Assembly: GCA_946405145.1 (NCBI GenBank)
Contig: CAMJGE010000006.1
Span: forward strand, 62,001-126,000
Reading direction: 5' to 3'
Source of the DNA: an uncultured Prevotella sp.
Lineage (GTDB): Bacteria; Bacteroidota; Bacteroidia; Bacteroidales; Bacteroidaceae
Length of the DNA: 64,000 nt
Positions 51,848-60,724 of the stretch are shown here, piece after piece. The stretch's first letter is position 1, and the number at the start of each line of letters is the position of its first letter. A program made the position numbers and the translations under genes. Under the pieces are notes generated by a model that worked only from the letters and a program-made list of their open reading frames with translations, ran no database searches and was not told the origin of the DNA.

Positions 51848-51860
51848 TCACTTCCGGGGG
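51834..51860. terminator. Bidirectional terminator between ribD and the convergent lipoprotein
   Basis: 11-bp GC-rich stem with one mismatch (51834-51844 with 51850-51860), five-base loop. Includes the ribD stop codon; T-rich tails are weak on both sides. Confidence 0.65.
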
Positions 51861-51886
51861 CTATATTATTAATAAGGTGTAACCGC

Positions 51887-52690
51887 TTACTTGGTGAGGG
51901 CCTTACGGGCAGCGTCGATCTGCTCCTTAGCCTCCTGCAGCTGAGACTTCAGCTCGCTAACGGTAGTAGCGTTCAGGGTGTCGAGAGTAGAAAGTGCCTC
52001 AGCAACGGGCTTGATGTCGGGATCGTACTCAGAGAGACGGTTCAGAGCATCGAGGATCAGCACGATACGGAAGGTGGTGTTGGCAGCAGCGTCGTCGTCG
52101 AAAGCAGCGAGGAACTTGTCTGAGTTCTTGCTGGCGCAGTACATCTGCTCGATGAGAGAAGCTGCGGCTACCTGCCAGAAGTAGTTGATACGGCTGTTCT
52201 CGTTCATGGCATCATAGAGAGCCTGAGGAGTCTCAGCAGCGGTGGTGTTCTCAAGAACCTTGAAAGAAGGATCGTTGATGTCGGCAGCCAGCTTGGTGAT
52301 AGCCTTCTCGTAATCCTCGAGAGGCATCTCGTAAAGCTTGGCAATGCTCTTATCAACCTCGAGTGCTGCCATCACGCGATATTTCTCTGCGAGTGTGGTA
52401 GCTTCCTCTGCTACAGAAGGATTCAGCAGATAGTCGGGCTTAACCTGCTTCTCTTCCTTTGTCAGCTTGAAAGAACCTTCATTGTCACTCTGCAGGAATG
52501 GGAGCTGCTTCATCTTACCGATTTCACTTGCCAGACTGTCAACATGCATCTTGATGCTTGCCTCAATCTGCTCCTGTTCGAAACTCTTAACTGCTGAATC
52601 TTCTGTCTCAGCGTTTTTTGCAGTTTTGTTTCCGCAAGCTGCAAATGCGATTGCTGCGAATGCTACAGCGAGAATTGATAACTTTTTCAT
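51887..52690 (-). CDS. Lipoprotein of unknown function, helix-rich
   Basis: A 267-residue lipoprotein (IAFAACGNK, Cys19). The start at 52690 begins MKKLSILAVAF; the longer frame reads back through the gap. The mature part is mostly helical and acidic (KYRVMAALEVDKSIAKLYEM, a C-terminal coiled coil LKSQLQEAKEQIDAARKAL). I do not recognise a named family. It follows the ABC transporter gene in the same direction and could be its partner. Confidence 0.6.
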   Translation of the reverse strand: MKKLSILAVAFAAIAFAACGNKTAKNAETEDSAVKSFEQEQIEASIKMHVDSLASEIGKMKQLPFLQSDNEGSFKLTKEEKQVKPDYLLNPSVAEEATTLAEKYRVMAALEVDKSIAKLYEMPLEDYEKAITKLAADINDPSFKVLENTTAAETPQALYDAMNENSRINYFWQVAAASLIEQMYCASKNSDKFLAAFDDDAAANTTFRIVLILDALNRLSEYDPDIKPVAEALSTLDTLNATTVSELKSQLQEAKEQIDAARKALTK

Positions 52691-52737
52691 TGTTTTTTTG
52701 AATTGATAGTTATTAATAAATGAATTAAATAATATTT

Positions 52738-55638
52738 CTACTTTCTGATAATCTTTCCTGGCCAGTCGGTGAAGAGGAAGATAGAGAGTATGAATCCCAT
52801 CAGCAACAAGACGGATATGTTGAACCAAAGCGTCTTAATCTGCCAGGTGCCCAGAATCTTCACGCTACTATAGAAAGGTGCACGTCCACACGTGCTTTGC
52901 GGGGTGAGGAAGATGGTCTGCATGCGAGGCACGATGTATCCGTCGATCACCTCCAGCATGTTTCTCTGGTCTGCACCAACCACACAATCCTCAAGCTTGA
53001 TGTTATAGTTGTCGCGTTTCAACTCCAATACGGCATCCTTACCCATCTCACGTACCATAGCAGAAATCTGCTTGTCGGCCTTGATGGAAATGGCATTACT
53101 GCGATCTACCAGAATCTTCTCTGCATCCTTCAGATACTTGCGAAGCGACGGGTAGCTGTAATCGCCCTTGTAGGGCTCCATACCACAAAAAGCGGTAACG
53201 AGAGGCAGGTTGATGCGGATGGTCTGCATGTGGATGGGCTTTACTTCCTCGCCCTGCTTCTCTTCATTCTTCATGGTCTCCAGTTGTGACTGCAACTCGT
53301 TGACGTATCCGAAGTTATAGAACTGGGTCTCATATTTCTTCTTATCCGTCTCGAAGAACGGTGCCTCATAGATATTATCCGAGTATGAGGTAACAGCCAA
53401 AGCCTCGTAAGCCCAGCGGGTGGGGATGATCTCACCAATCAGGGGCACATTGCCTGTGGTGCTCTTTGGTGCCAGGTCGGAGAAGCTCACAACCAGTCCG
53501 CAAAGCAGGATCTGTGGGATCAGCAGGATAGGAATGGTAATATAGATGGCTACCACAGAGTTCAGACACTGCGAGAGCAACAGACCCATCAGGCTCGACA
53601 GGAGTGCTGTGACGAAGAGGATGATCCACCACGTGAGGAACAAGCCGTGAAGTCCCATGATATAGTTACCGATGAGGATAAACAGCAAGGTCTGCAGCAG
53701 TGATACGCCTGCCATATAGACAATCTTCGAAGAGATATAACTGCCGTATGACAGGTTCAGGAAACTCTCACGTTTCAGCAACGCACGATCCTTGATAATC
53801 TCCTCTGCACTGCCACTCATACCGATAAAGGTAGCCACGATGACAGCCATGAAGAAATAGCTCACCAGATTCTTGTTGTCCATCACGGTGTAACCTTCGG
53901 GTGGAGCATAGCGTGTCAGCAGGGCACATACCACTGCCAGCAGCGGTGCTTCAAGCAGGGTGATACACAGGTATTGCACATTGGTAATCTTGGTACGGAA
54001 GTTACGACGCAAGAAAATCAGGAACTGCTTGAACGCATTAGGCTTCTTCTGGTCTGAATGCGGCACATCCTTGATCTCCGGGGTTGGCAACTCGGGTCTG
54101 TTCTTCAGATAGAGCTCGTGCCACTCCTGTGGACTCATCTTGCGCTCATCAGAGATCTCGCCGTTGTTGTTAAGTGCCTTTTCATCGATGATATTCAGCA
54201 CGATCTCCGGGTTCACATTACCACAGGTGGGACAAGCACTGGTGTCGGCATCCGCATAGTCAGCTGCTGTCTTAAAGTAGGTAATGGCATCAATGGGGTT
54301 ACCGTCGAAGACAGGATAACCGCCTTTGTCAAGCAGCCAGAGGCGATCGAACAGCTTATAGACATCACTTGATGGCTGATGGATGTTCACAATGATCAGT
54401 TTTCCCTTCTGGGTCTGCTCCTTCAGCAGGTTGATCACCTTTTCGGTATCGGCAGAAGAGAGGCCTGATGTAGGCTCATCGAGGAAGAGGACTGCCGGTT
54501 CACGTATCAGCTCAAGGGCGATGTTCAGACGTTTACGCTGACCACCAGAGATGAATTTGTTAATAGCAGAACCCACCTTCAGGTTCTTGGCGGCATCAAG
54601 ACCTAAGTCCTTCAAGGTCTTCATCACCCGCTTGTCGAGGTCTTCCTCGCTCATACCCTCGAAGCAGAGCTTGGCTGTGAACCATAGGTTCTGATAGACA
54701 GTCAGCTCCTCAATCAACAGGTCGTCCTGCGGTACGAATCCTATCAGTGCCTTAGCGTCTGGCTCAGAGATATCATGCCCATTGATGGTGATGCTGCCAC
54801 TCTGGGGTTTCAGCGTGCCATTCAGCAGAGAGAGGAGTGTGGTCTTACCAGTACCTGAACCACCCATGATAGCCAACAGCTCGCCGTTGCGCAGTGTAAA
54901 GCTCAGGTCGTGCATACCATTGTCGCTGTTCGGGAAGCGGAAGTTGATATCCCGTCCGCAGAACTCCACCTCTTCTGTCTTATCTACAGCCAGTCCTTTG
55001 ACAGCCCTATAGGCATCGAGGATGGTGGAATAGTAGATGGGCTTGCCAGAGGCTCCCTTCAGCACACTACTCTGGATCCACACCTGATAGGCACCTGACA
55101 GTACAGGTACATCATTGAGCAAAACGGTGTCAGGACCTGTGTAGGTGAAGATAAGCATACCCGTCTCAGGATTCAGCAGAGTCTTCAGCTGACCCTTGGT
55201 GTCGCTGAGTTCCTGAATCATCACGTGCTCGCTCTGGCGGTTGTTGACGAAATCCACAAAAACCTTAAATTGCACATCGGATATCTGAAAGTTCTTAGCC
55301 ATTGTGGTAAACAGATAGTCGGTGTGACCTTCCTGATAGTTGCAGAATTCCATCAAACGCAACAGCAGAAGCGAAGCCTCTGTGTGTGAGATCTTACTTT
55401 TCAATTCTGTGCAAATGCTGTCAACAGTGGCCTGGGGATCCATGCCTGTAACGTCAGACATCTCATAGACGTTTCGTAAATCACTGTAGAAACCGAGGTA
55501 AGATTCGATGTTTCTGATTCCCAAATGACGACGCAGATAGTTTTCCAGCATGGTTTTTGCCCATGCCTCATCTACACTTTCTTCCTTGCCAAACAAGGCA
55601 AACAAGCTAAGGAAACTGGATAGTAGTATATCGGTCAT
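52738..55638 (-). CDS. ABCG-type ABC transporter with fused ATPase and permease
   Basis: A 966-residue inner-membrane half-transporter. The N-terminal about 200 residues include a small helical part (TerB-like, residues about 5-130). The ATPase domain (about 225-480) has Walker A GGSGTGKTTLL, signature FISGGQRKRLNIAL, Walker B VLFLDEPTSGLS and the H-loop IHQPSS. A Cys pair (CPTCGN) follows. The membrane domain (about 570-790, six helices) and a late helix near the C-terminus fit the ABCG/White type with a large extracellular loop. The substrate is unknown. The adjacent lipoprotein may work with it. Confidence 0.85.
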   Translation of the reverse strand: MTDILLSSFLSLFALFGKEESVDEAWAKTMLENYLRRHLGIRNIESYLGFYSDLRNVYEMSDVTGMDPQATVDSICTELKSKISHTEASLLLLRLMEFCNYQEGHTDYLFTTMAKNFQISDVQFKVFVDFVNNRQSEHVMIQELSDTKGQLKTLLNPETGMLIFTYTGPDTVLLNDVPVLSGAYQVWIQSSVLKGASGKPIYYSTILDAYRAVKGLAVDKTEEVEFCGRDINFRFPNSDNGMHDLSFTLRNGELLAIMGGSGTGKTTLLSLLNGTLKPQSGSITINGHDISEPDAKALIGFVPQDDLLIEELTVYQNLWFTAKLCFEGMSEEDLDKRVMKTLKDLGLDAAKNLKVGSAINKFISGGQRKRLNIALELIREPAVLFLDEPTSGLSSADTEKVINLLKEQTQKGKLIIVNIHQPSSDVYKLFDRLWLLDKGGYPVFDGNPIDAITYFKTAADYADADTSACPTCGNVNPEIVLNIIDEKALNNNGEISDERKMSPQEWHELYLKNRPELPTPEIKDVPHSDQKKPNAFKQFLIFLRRNFRTKITNVQYLCITLLEAPLLAVVCALLTRYAPPEGYTVMDNKNLVSYFFMAVIVATFIGMSGSAEEIIKDRALLKRESFLNLSYGSYISSKIVYMAGVSLLQTLLFILIGNYIMGLHGLFLTWWIILFVTALLSSLMGLLLSQCLNSVVAIYITIPILLIPQILLCGLVVSFSDLAPKSTTGNVPLIGEIIPTRWAYEALAVTSYSDNIYEAPFFETDKKKYETQFYNFGYVNELQSQLETMKNEEKQGEEVKPIHMQTIRINLPLVTAFCGMEPYKGDYSYPSLRKYLKDAEKILVDRSNAISIKADKQISAMVREMGKDAVLELKRDNYNIKLEDCVVGADQRNMLEVIDGYIVPRMQTIFLTPQSTCGRAPFYSSVKILGTWQIKTLWFNISVLLLMGFILSIFLFTDWPGKIIRK

Positions 55639-55681
55639 TTTCCTATTAAAACACTAACACAAAGTCTAAAATTGCAATTTT

Positions 55682-55716
55682 GCTTGCAAATATATTAAAA
55701 AAATCAGATTGCAAGC
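55682..55716. promoter_or_regulatory. Inverted repeat overlapping the ABC transporter -7 box
   Basis: GCTTGCAA (55682-55689) and TTGCAAGC (55709-55716) are perfect reverse complements, 19 bases apart. Minus-strand TATATTTG (55694-55687) overlaps the left arm, so a bound protein would block the promoter. Confidence 0.5.
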
Positions 55717-55748
55717 TTGTAAAGTGAGTTAAAAAGAATTAAACCGCC

Positions 55749-56207
55749 TTATTTGCGTCCGAAATCAGCAGGAACCTCGCCCCATTTCTGCGTTTCCCAC
55801 TTGATTATCGGGTTTCTGAAGTTATGTGTCTGCAGCCAATGCTCGGCTCGGGCAATGATCTGATAAAGCTGTTCCGTCTGGGGTGTACGCTCGAGTTTGG
55901 TCTTGCATTTCCGTTTGCTCACCCAGAGAATAGCATTATAAGAATCGGAATAGATGGTCTTGTTGTGGAGACCCTGTTGCCAAGCCAAAGCCAAGGCATG
56001 AACAATAGCCAGAAATTCACCGATATTGTTCGTGCCGTGAATAGGTCCATAGTGGAATACACGGGCTCCCGTCTGCAGATCGATGGCCTGATACTCCATC
56101 GGACCAGGATTGCCGGAGCAGGCTGCATCCACAGCCCACGCGTCTGCCTTCACCTCAGGAGGCAAGGGCAGTACGGTGTCGTGTCTATAATCTGGAGGAT
56201 TCTGCAT
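55749..56207 (-). CDS. Ribonuclease HI family protein
   Basis: A 152-residue RNase H-fold protein. The catalytic set is visible: Asp in AVDAACSGNPGP, Glu in NNIGEFLAIVHAL, Asp in YSDSYNAILWV, and Asp in VPADFGRK. It would cut RNA in RNA-DNA hybrids. The first residue of the GNPG loop fits cellular rather than viroplasmin-linked forms. Its ATG overlaps the argS stop codon by one base. Confidence 0.87.
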   Translation of the reverse strand: MQNPPDYRHDTVLPLPPEVKADAWAVDAACSGNPGPMEYQAIDLQTGARVFHYGPIHGTNNIGEFLAIVHALALAWQQGLHNKTIYSDSYNAILWVSKRKCKTKLERTPQTEQLYQIIARAEHWLQTHNFRNPIIKWETQKWGEVPADFGRK

Positions 56208-57994
56208 TACATACGTTCCGGTACTTCAATGCCAAGCAGGCCCATACCGCTCTTGATAATCTTGGCGACATTCTTAGCCAGCATGAGACGAACTGCTTTC
56301 TTGTCGGCATCGGTCTCGTTCAGGATAGAGTAGTCGTGATAGAACTGGTTGAACACCTTCGTCAGCTCATAGCAGTAATTGGCGATACCGCTGGGGGAGT
56401 AGTCCTTGCCAGCCTGTTCTACTGCAGCGCCAAACTCATTCATCTTCTGGATCAGCTCGATTTCCTTACTAGAGAGACTAGTAGTACAAGACAGGCTAGA
56501 AATACTAGACAGCCCAGAGGCCTTGCGTAAGATCGAGCGGATACGAGCGTAGGTGTATTGGATAAACGGACCGGTATTACCGTTGAAATCGATACTTTCT
56601 TCCGGATTGAAGAGCATGTTCTTGCGGGCATCGACTTTCAGGATGAAATACTTCAGGGCACCCATACCCACGATGCGGGCTATCTCGTTGCGCTCTTCCT
56701 CACTCATATCATCGAATTTGCCCAATTCCATCGATGTTTTCAAGGCATCGCTGACCATCAGTTCCATCAGGTCATCAGCATCAACAACGGTTCCCTCGCG
56801 GCTCTTCATCTTACCGTTAGGCAGCTCCACCATACCGTAAGAGAAGTGTACGAGTTCCTTACCCCACTTGAAACCCAGACGATCGAGCAGGATAGAGAGC
56901 ACTTGGAAGTGATAGTTCTGTTCATTGCCTACCACATATATCATCTTGTCGATGGGATAGTCCTGGAAACGCATCTCAGCAGTACCGATATCCTGGGTCA
57001 TATACACAGAAGTGCCATCAGAACGGAGCAACAGCTTCTGATCCAGACCTTCGTTGGTGAGGTCAGCCCATACGGAGTTGTCTTCGTGACGTTCGAAAAG
57101 ACCTTTGGCAAGCCCTTCTTCAACCTTTGCCTTACCTTTTAGGTAAGTCTGGCTTTCGTAGTAGATCTTATCAAAGCCTACACCCAGTTTCTTGTAGGTC
57201 TCATCGAATCCGGCATATACCCAGTTGTTCATCTTTTCCCACAAGGCACGTACCTCAGGATCGTTCTGTTCCCATTTCACAAGCATCTCGTGAGCCTCTT
57301 TGATGAGTGGTGCCTCCTGCTTGGCTTTCTCTTCATCCATGCCTTGAGCCACTAACTCCTTGATTTCATCGCGATAATGCTTGTCGAAAGCCACATAATA
57401 GTCGCCAATCAGATGGTCGCCTTTCTTACCGGAACTCTCTGGTGTCTCGCCGTTGCCATACTTCAACCAGGCAAGCATTGATTTGCAGATATGGATACCA
57501 CGATCATTCACGATATTGGTCTTCACCACCTTGTTGCCGTTAGCCTCCATAATCTGAGCTAATGACCAACCCAGCAGGTTGTTACGTACATGGCCAAGAT
57601 GAAGTGGTTTGTTGGTGTTGGGTGAAGAATATTCGATCATCACGAGGGGAGAATCTTCTGTGGCCTGCTTGGTACCGAAGTGCTCATCGGCATCGATGAC
57701 CTTGAGAAGCTCCAGCCAGGCACCATCGCCGATGCTGAGGTTCAGGAAACCCTTTACCACATTAAACTTCTCCACAGCAGAGCAGTTCGTCTGCAGATAT
57801 TCACCGATCTCCTGTGCGGTCTGCTCAGGACTCTTCTTGGCGGCTTTAGTAAAAGGGAACACCACGAGTGTCAGATTTCCCTCAAATTCACTTCTCGTTT
57901 TCTGCAGCTGCACCATCTTTTCTGTGGCATCCATGCCATAAAGAACCTTTACGGCTTCTTGTGCTGCTTTGCTGATCAATGCTTCAATATTCAT
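56207..57994 (-). CDS. argS: Arginyl-tRNA synthetase with a small repeat insertion
   Basis: A 595-residue class I synthetase. The N-terminal additional domain precedes the catalytic fold, with the HIGH-like motif PLHLGHVRNN and KMSK-like NGKMKSREG. The C-terminal DALR anticodon-binding domain is present. Between the catalytic and DALR parts, five copies of a three-residue unit (LSS/ISS/LSC/TTS/LSS) come from a 9-bp tandem repeat; such a serine-rich linker is not usual in the family. The promoter is the cassette shared with pyrE. Confidence 0.93.
   Translation of the reverse strand: MNIEALISKAAQEAVKVLYGMDATEKMVQLQKTRSEFEGNLTLVVFPFTKAAKKSPEQTAQEIGEYLQTNCSAVEKFNVVKGFLNLSIGDGAWLELLKVIDADEHFGTKQATEDSPLVMIEYSSPNTNKPLHLGHVRNNLLGWSLAQIMEANGNKVVKTNIVNDRGIHICKSMLAWLKYGNGETPESSGKKGDHLIGDYYVAFDKHYRDEIKELVAQGMDEEKAKQEAPLIKEAHEMLVKWEQNDPEVRALWEKMNNWVYAGFDETYKKLGVGFDKIYYESQTYLKGKAKVEEGLAKGLFERHEDNSVWADLTNEGLDQKLLLRSDGTSVYMTQDIGTAEMRFQDYPIDKMIYVVGNEQNYHFQVLSILLDRLGFKWGKELVHFSYGMVELPNGKMKSREGTVVDADDLMELMVSDALKTSMELGKFDDMSEEERNEIARIVGMGALKYFILKVDARKNMLFNPEESIDFNGNTGPFIQYTYARIRSILRKASGLSSISSLSCTTSLSSKEIELIQKMNEFGAAVEQAGKDYSPSGIANYCYELTKVFNQFYHDYSILNETDADKKAVRLMLAKNVAKIIKSGMGLLGIEVPERM
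56468..56512 (-). repeat. 9-bp tandem repeat inside argS, 5 units
   Basis: Units at 56468, 56477, 56486, 56495 and 56504, consensus ACTAGAnAG on the plus strand. In frame, encoding a serine-rich linker; the units differ from each other at several bases, so they are not freshly copied. Confidence 0.8.
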
Positions 57995-58014
57995 CTTTTC
58001 TCAAATTTTGGGTG

Positions 58015-58081
58015 CAAAGGTACGAATAAGTGAGAAGAAAACCAAAAGATTTTTGAGTTTTCTCGAACGAGAGTACCTTCG
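58015..58081 (-). promoter_or_regulatory. argS promoter, second copy of the shared cassette
   Basis: Minus strand: -33 TTTG (58046-58043), 20-bp spacer ending CTCACTTATTCG, -7 TACCTTTG (58022-58015), and the upstream dyad at 58081-58064 differing from the pyrE copy by one base. Confidence 0.8.
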
Positions 58082-58102
58082 AGCAAAACTCCAAGTCCTA
58101 AA

Positions 58103-59272
58103 TCACTGAAACTTATATTCCACAAAAGCCTCCATCGCTTCGTAACAGGCCATACCCAGATCGTCGTACACCTTTGCTGTCGCACGGTTGCGATCTTCGG
58201 CACGCTGCCAGAACAACCGTTCATCGTTACCAAGGAAAGGTGCACTCTCCATCTGGCTCTGGTGGCGCAAGATGGCATTACGCTTCTCACGCAGTTCCTC
58301 AGGACTCATCGGCACACACATCTCAATGTCGGCTACATCCCATTCTGCCCAGGCACCCCGGTACATCCACACACGACAGTCTTTCAGCCAGTTGTTGCCC
58401 TCTTCCTGTATATCAGGGCGACGTGTTTCTATCTTTTGCTTCTCTTCATCGATGGCTGCCAGCACGGCATCAGTACATTTCTTATGGGTGCCGTGGGGAT
58501 CTGCAAGATCTGCAGCCACATAGATCTGATGAGGCTGGATCTCAGAGAGCAGTTGCTGAATGGGAATGACATCTTGCTCTGTCATCGGTAGTTTCTCTAT
58601 TTTTCCTGACTCATAAAAGGGTAAATCGAGGAAGTGGATATGATCGCTGCTAATCCCATTATAAGCACAGGCGAGACGTGCTTCACCACGTCGTATCAGT
58701 CCTTTCAGGCGCAACACCGTCTCATTGTCGAGACCACCTTCTTCTTTATTTTTAAGGAATGCCTTCACACTCTGATAGCTGTGCTTGATCACCTCATCGG
58801 AACCATTGGCGAAGATTTTGTTGAAGCCATTGATGAAATGCATGAAACGTGATACCTCCTCATCGCCAACAGCGATATTGCCACTGGTCTCGTAAACGAT
58901 GTGTACGTCGTGCTCCTGTTGTATCAGGCGTCTGATGGTACCTCCCATTGAGATGACATCATCATCAGGATGTGGTGAGAACACAACGATTCGTTTGGGG
59001 TAAGGCAATGCACGTTCAGGACGGTAGGTGTCATCGGCACCTGGCTTGCCGCCTGGCCACCCCGTAATCGTGTGCTGCAGTTCATTGAACACCTCGATGT
59101 TCACGAGTCCTGCCGAGCCAAATTCTTTTACCCAGTGCCCCATATCGTGCTCCAGATAGTCTTTGGTAGAAAGTTTCAGAATGGGTTTACCCGTAGCGCG
59201 GCATAGGTTTACTACTTCACGGCGCAAGAGATGCTCAGGCATCTTGATGTTGGCAGTAAGATTCAAGTTCAT
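58103..59272 (-). CDS. PIG-L family deacetylase (isolated C-terminal part of a NagB-PIG-L type protein)
   Basis: A 389-residue cytoplasmic protein. The PIG-L/LmbE motif SPHPDDDVISMGG supplies zinc-binding residues, with DPHGTHKKC further on. Its N-terminal stretch (LCRATGKPILKLSTKDYLEHDMGHWVKE) and GWPGGKPGADD match the C-terminal half of the long Bacteroidota proteins in which a glucosamine-6-phosphate deaminase domain comes first. Here that domain is absent, although some annotation pipelines would still call it deaminase. It may deacetylate an N-acetyl sugar. It follows the symporter gene by 32 bases. Confidence 0.8.
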   Translation of the reverse strand: MNLNLTANIKMPEHLLRREVVNLCRATGKPILKLSTKDYLEHDMGHWVKEFGSAGLVNIEVFNELQHTITGWPGGKPGADDTYRPERALPYPKRIVVFSPHPDDDVISMGGTIRRLIQQEHDVHIVYETSGNIAVGDEEVSRFMHFINGFNKIFANGSDEVIKHSYQSVKAFLKNKEEGGLDNETVLRLKGLIRRGEARLACAYNGISSDHIHFLDLPFYESGKIEKLPMTEQDVIPIQQLLSEIQPHQIYVAADLADPHGTHKKCTDAVLAAIDEEKQKIETRRPDIQEEGNNWLKDCRVWMYRGAWAEWDVADIEMCVPMSPEELREKRNAILRHQSQMESAPFLGNDERLFWQRAEDRNRATAKVYDDLGMACYEAMEAFVEYKFQ

Positions 59273-59304
59273 AGCGCTGATATTTAAGATATAGATAATT
59301 ACTG

Positions 59305-60720
59305 TTAGATTGTTCTCTTGGTTGTCAGCCAAAGGCCTGCGAAGGTTAGTGCCCCATTAAGCATCAGCAACTCATAACCGAAATGATAGTTGAAGAGATG
59401 GACCGTCATACTGTCGAGTGCATAGCAGAGCAGGGGAGAGACGATACAGATATAGGGCACCAGGCGGTCTTGGGGTTGCTTTGTTGTGAAGAGTCCGAAC
59501 ACAAACAGGCCGAGCAAGGGACCATAGGTGTAGCTTGCCAGGATATAGATGGCATCAATCAGCGAGGTGGAGTTGAGCTGGCGGAATAAAAGGATGAAGA
59601 GTACAAAGAACAGGCACATGATGATATGCGTACGTTTTCGGAGTTTCTCGTCACCCGCTTTCCGTCGTATATCTACACAATAGCAGGTAGTCAGTGAGGT
59701 GAGGGCAGAGTCTGCACTTGAGAACGAGGCAGCCAAAATGCCAAGGATAAATAAGTGCAGCGTGAAGAGTGATGCGTTAGAAGTACTGGTGTTCTGGATG
59801 AAGGTTGGTAATAGTTCATCACCTTTGAGACCTGTGCCAAGAACCATCGTGAGTAAGACACCAAGTGTGAGAAACAACAGGTTGGCAGGTACAAAGGCCA
59901 TACCGTAGGTACACATATCTTTCTGTGCATCACGCAAGGTCTTGCAGGTGAGGTTCTTCTGCATCATATCCTGATCAAGTCCTGTCATCACGATGGCGAT
60001 AAAGGCACCACTCAGGAACTGTTTCCAGAAGTTGTGTGGCGATATCCAGTCATCGAAGACGAACACGTTGCTCATCGGACTATGGCTGATAACGCTGATG
60101 GCATCTCCCACAGACAGATGCAGCTGACTCATTGCTTCTAATATGATCAGTACGAGGGCAGTAAACAGACAGAGTGTCTGAAACGAGTCGGTAAACACTA
60201 GGGTGCCGATACCGCCACGACGGGTGTATAGCCAGATGAGCATCACCATCACAACCACATTCACTGCAAAGGGGATGCCGGCAGGGGTGAACACAAACTG
60301 TTGCAGGATGATGCAGACCACATAGAACCTGACTGCAGCCCCCGTCATCTTCGACAATAGGAAGAAGCTGGCTCCTGTCAAGTAGGAACGCTCCCCTAAC
60401 CGTTGTCCTAAATAGGTATAGATAGTGGTGAGGTTCAGGCGATAATAGAGTGGAAGTAGTAAGAAGGCAATCACCAGATAACCCACGATGAAGCCGAGGC
60501 ACATCTGCAGATAAGTCATCTGTGAGGTGAGCACCATACCTGGCACCGAAACAAAGGTAACACCTGAGATAGAGGCACCGATCATACCAAAAGCTACCAT
60601 ATACCAAGGCGCTCTTCGGTTAGCCCGATAGAACATGCTGTTATCAGCCTTCTTGCTTGTGAGATGGCTGATAGCAAAGAGAATGGCGAAGTAAACCAGA
60701 ATGGTAATCAGTATGGTCAT
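59305..60720 (-). CDS. Sodium:solute symporter family transporter
   Basis: A 471-residue inner-membrane protein with about 13 helices of the SSS family (GASISGVTFVSVPGMV, YRRVGGIGTL-like loop as TRRGGIGTLVFTDSFQ). The sodium-site serines and threonines near SFSSADSALTSLTT are present. The substrate is unknown; neighbouring PIG-L deacetylase suggests an amino sugar or acetylated compound, a weak inference. Confidence 0.86.
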   Translation of the reverse strand: MTILITILVYFAILFAISHLTSKKADNSMFYRANRRAPWYMVAFGMIGASISGVTFVSVPGMVLTSQMTYLQMCLGFIVGYLVIAFLLLPLYYRLNLTTIYTYLGQRLGERSYLTGASFFLLSKMTGAAVRFYVVCIILQQFVFTPAGIPFAVNVVVMVMLIWLYTRRGGIGTLVFTDSFQTLCLFTALVLIILEAMSQLHLSVGDAISVISHSPMSNVFVFDDWISPHNFWKQFLSGAFIAIVMTGLDQDMMQKNLTCKTLRDAQKDMCTYGMAFVPANLLFLTLGVLLTMVLGTGLKGDELLPTFIQNTSTSNASLFTLHLFILGILAASFSSADSALTSLTTCYCVDIRRKAGDEKLRKRTHIIMCLFFVLFILLFRQLNSTSLIDAIYILASYTYGPLLGLFVFGLFTTKQPQDRLVPYICIVSPLLCYALDSMTVHLFNYHFGYELLMLNGALTFAGLWLTTKRTI

Positions 60721-60724
60721 CTAA

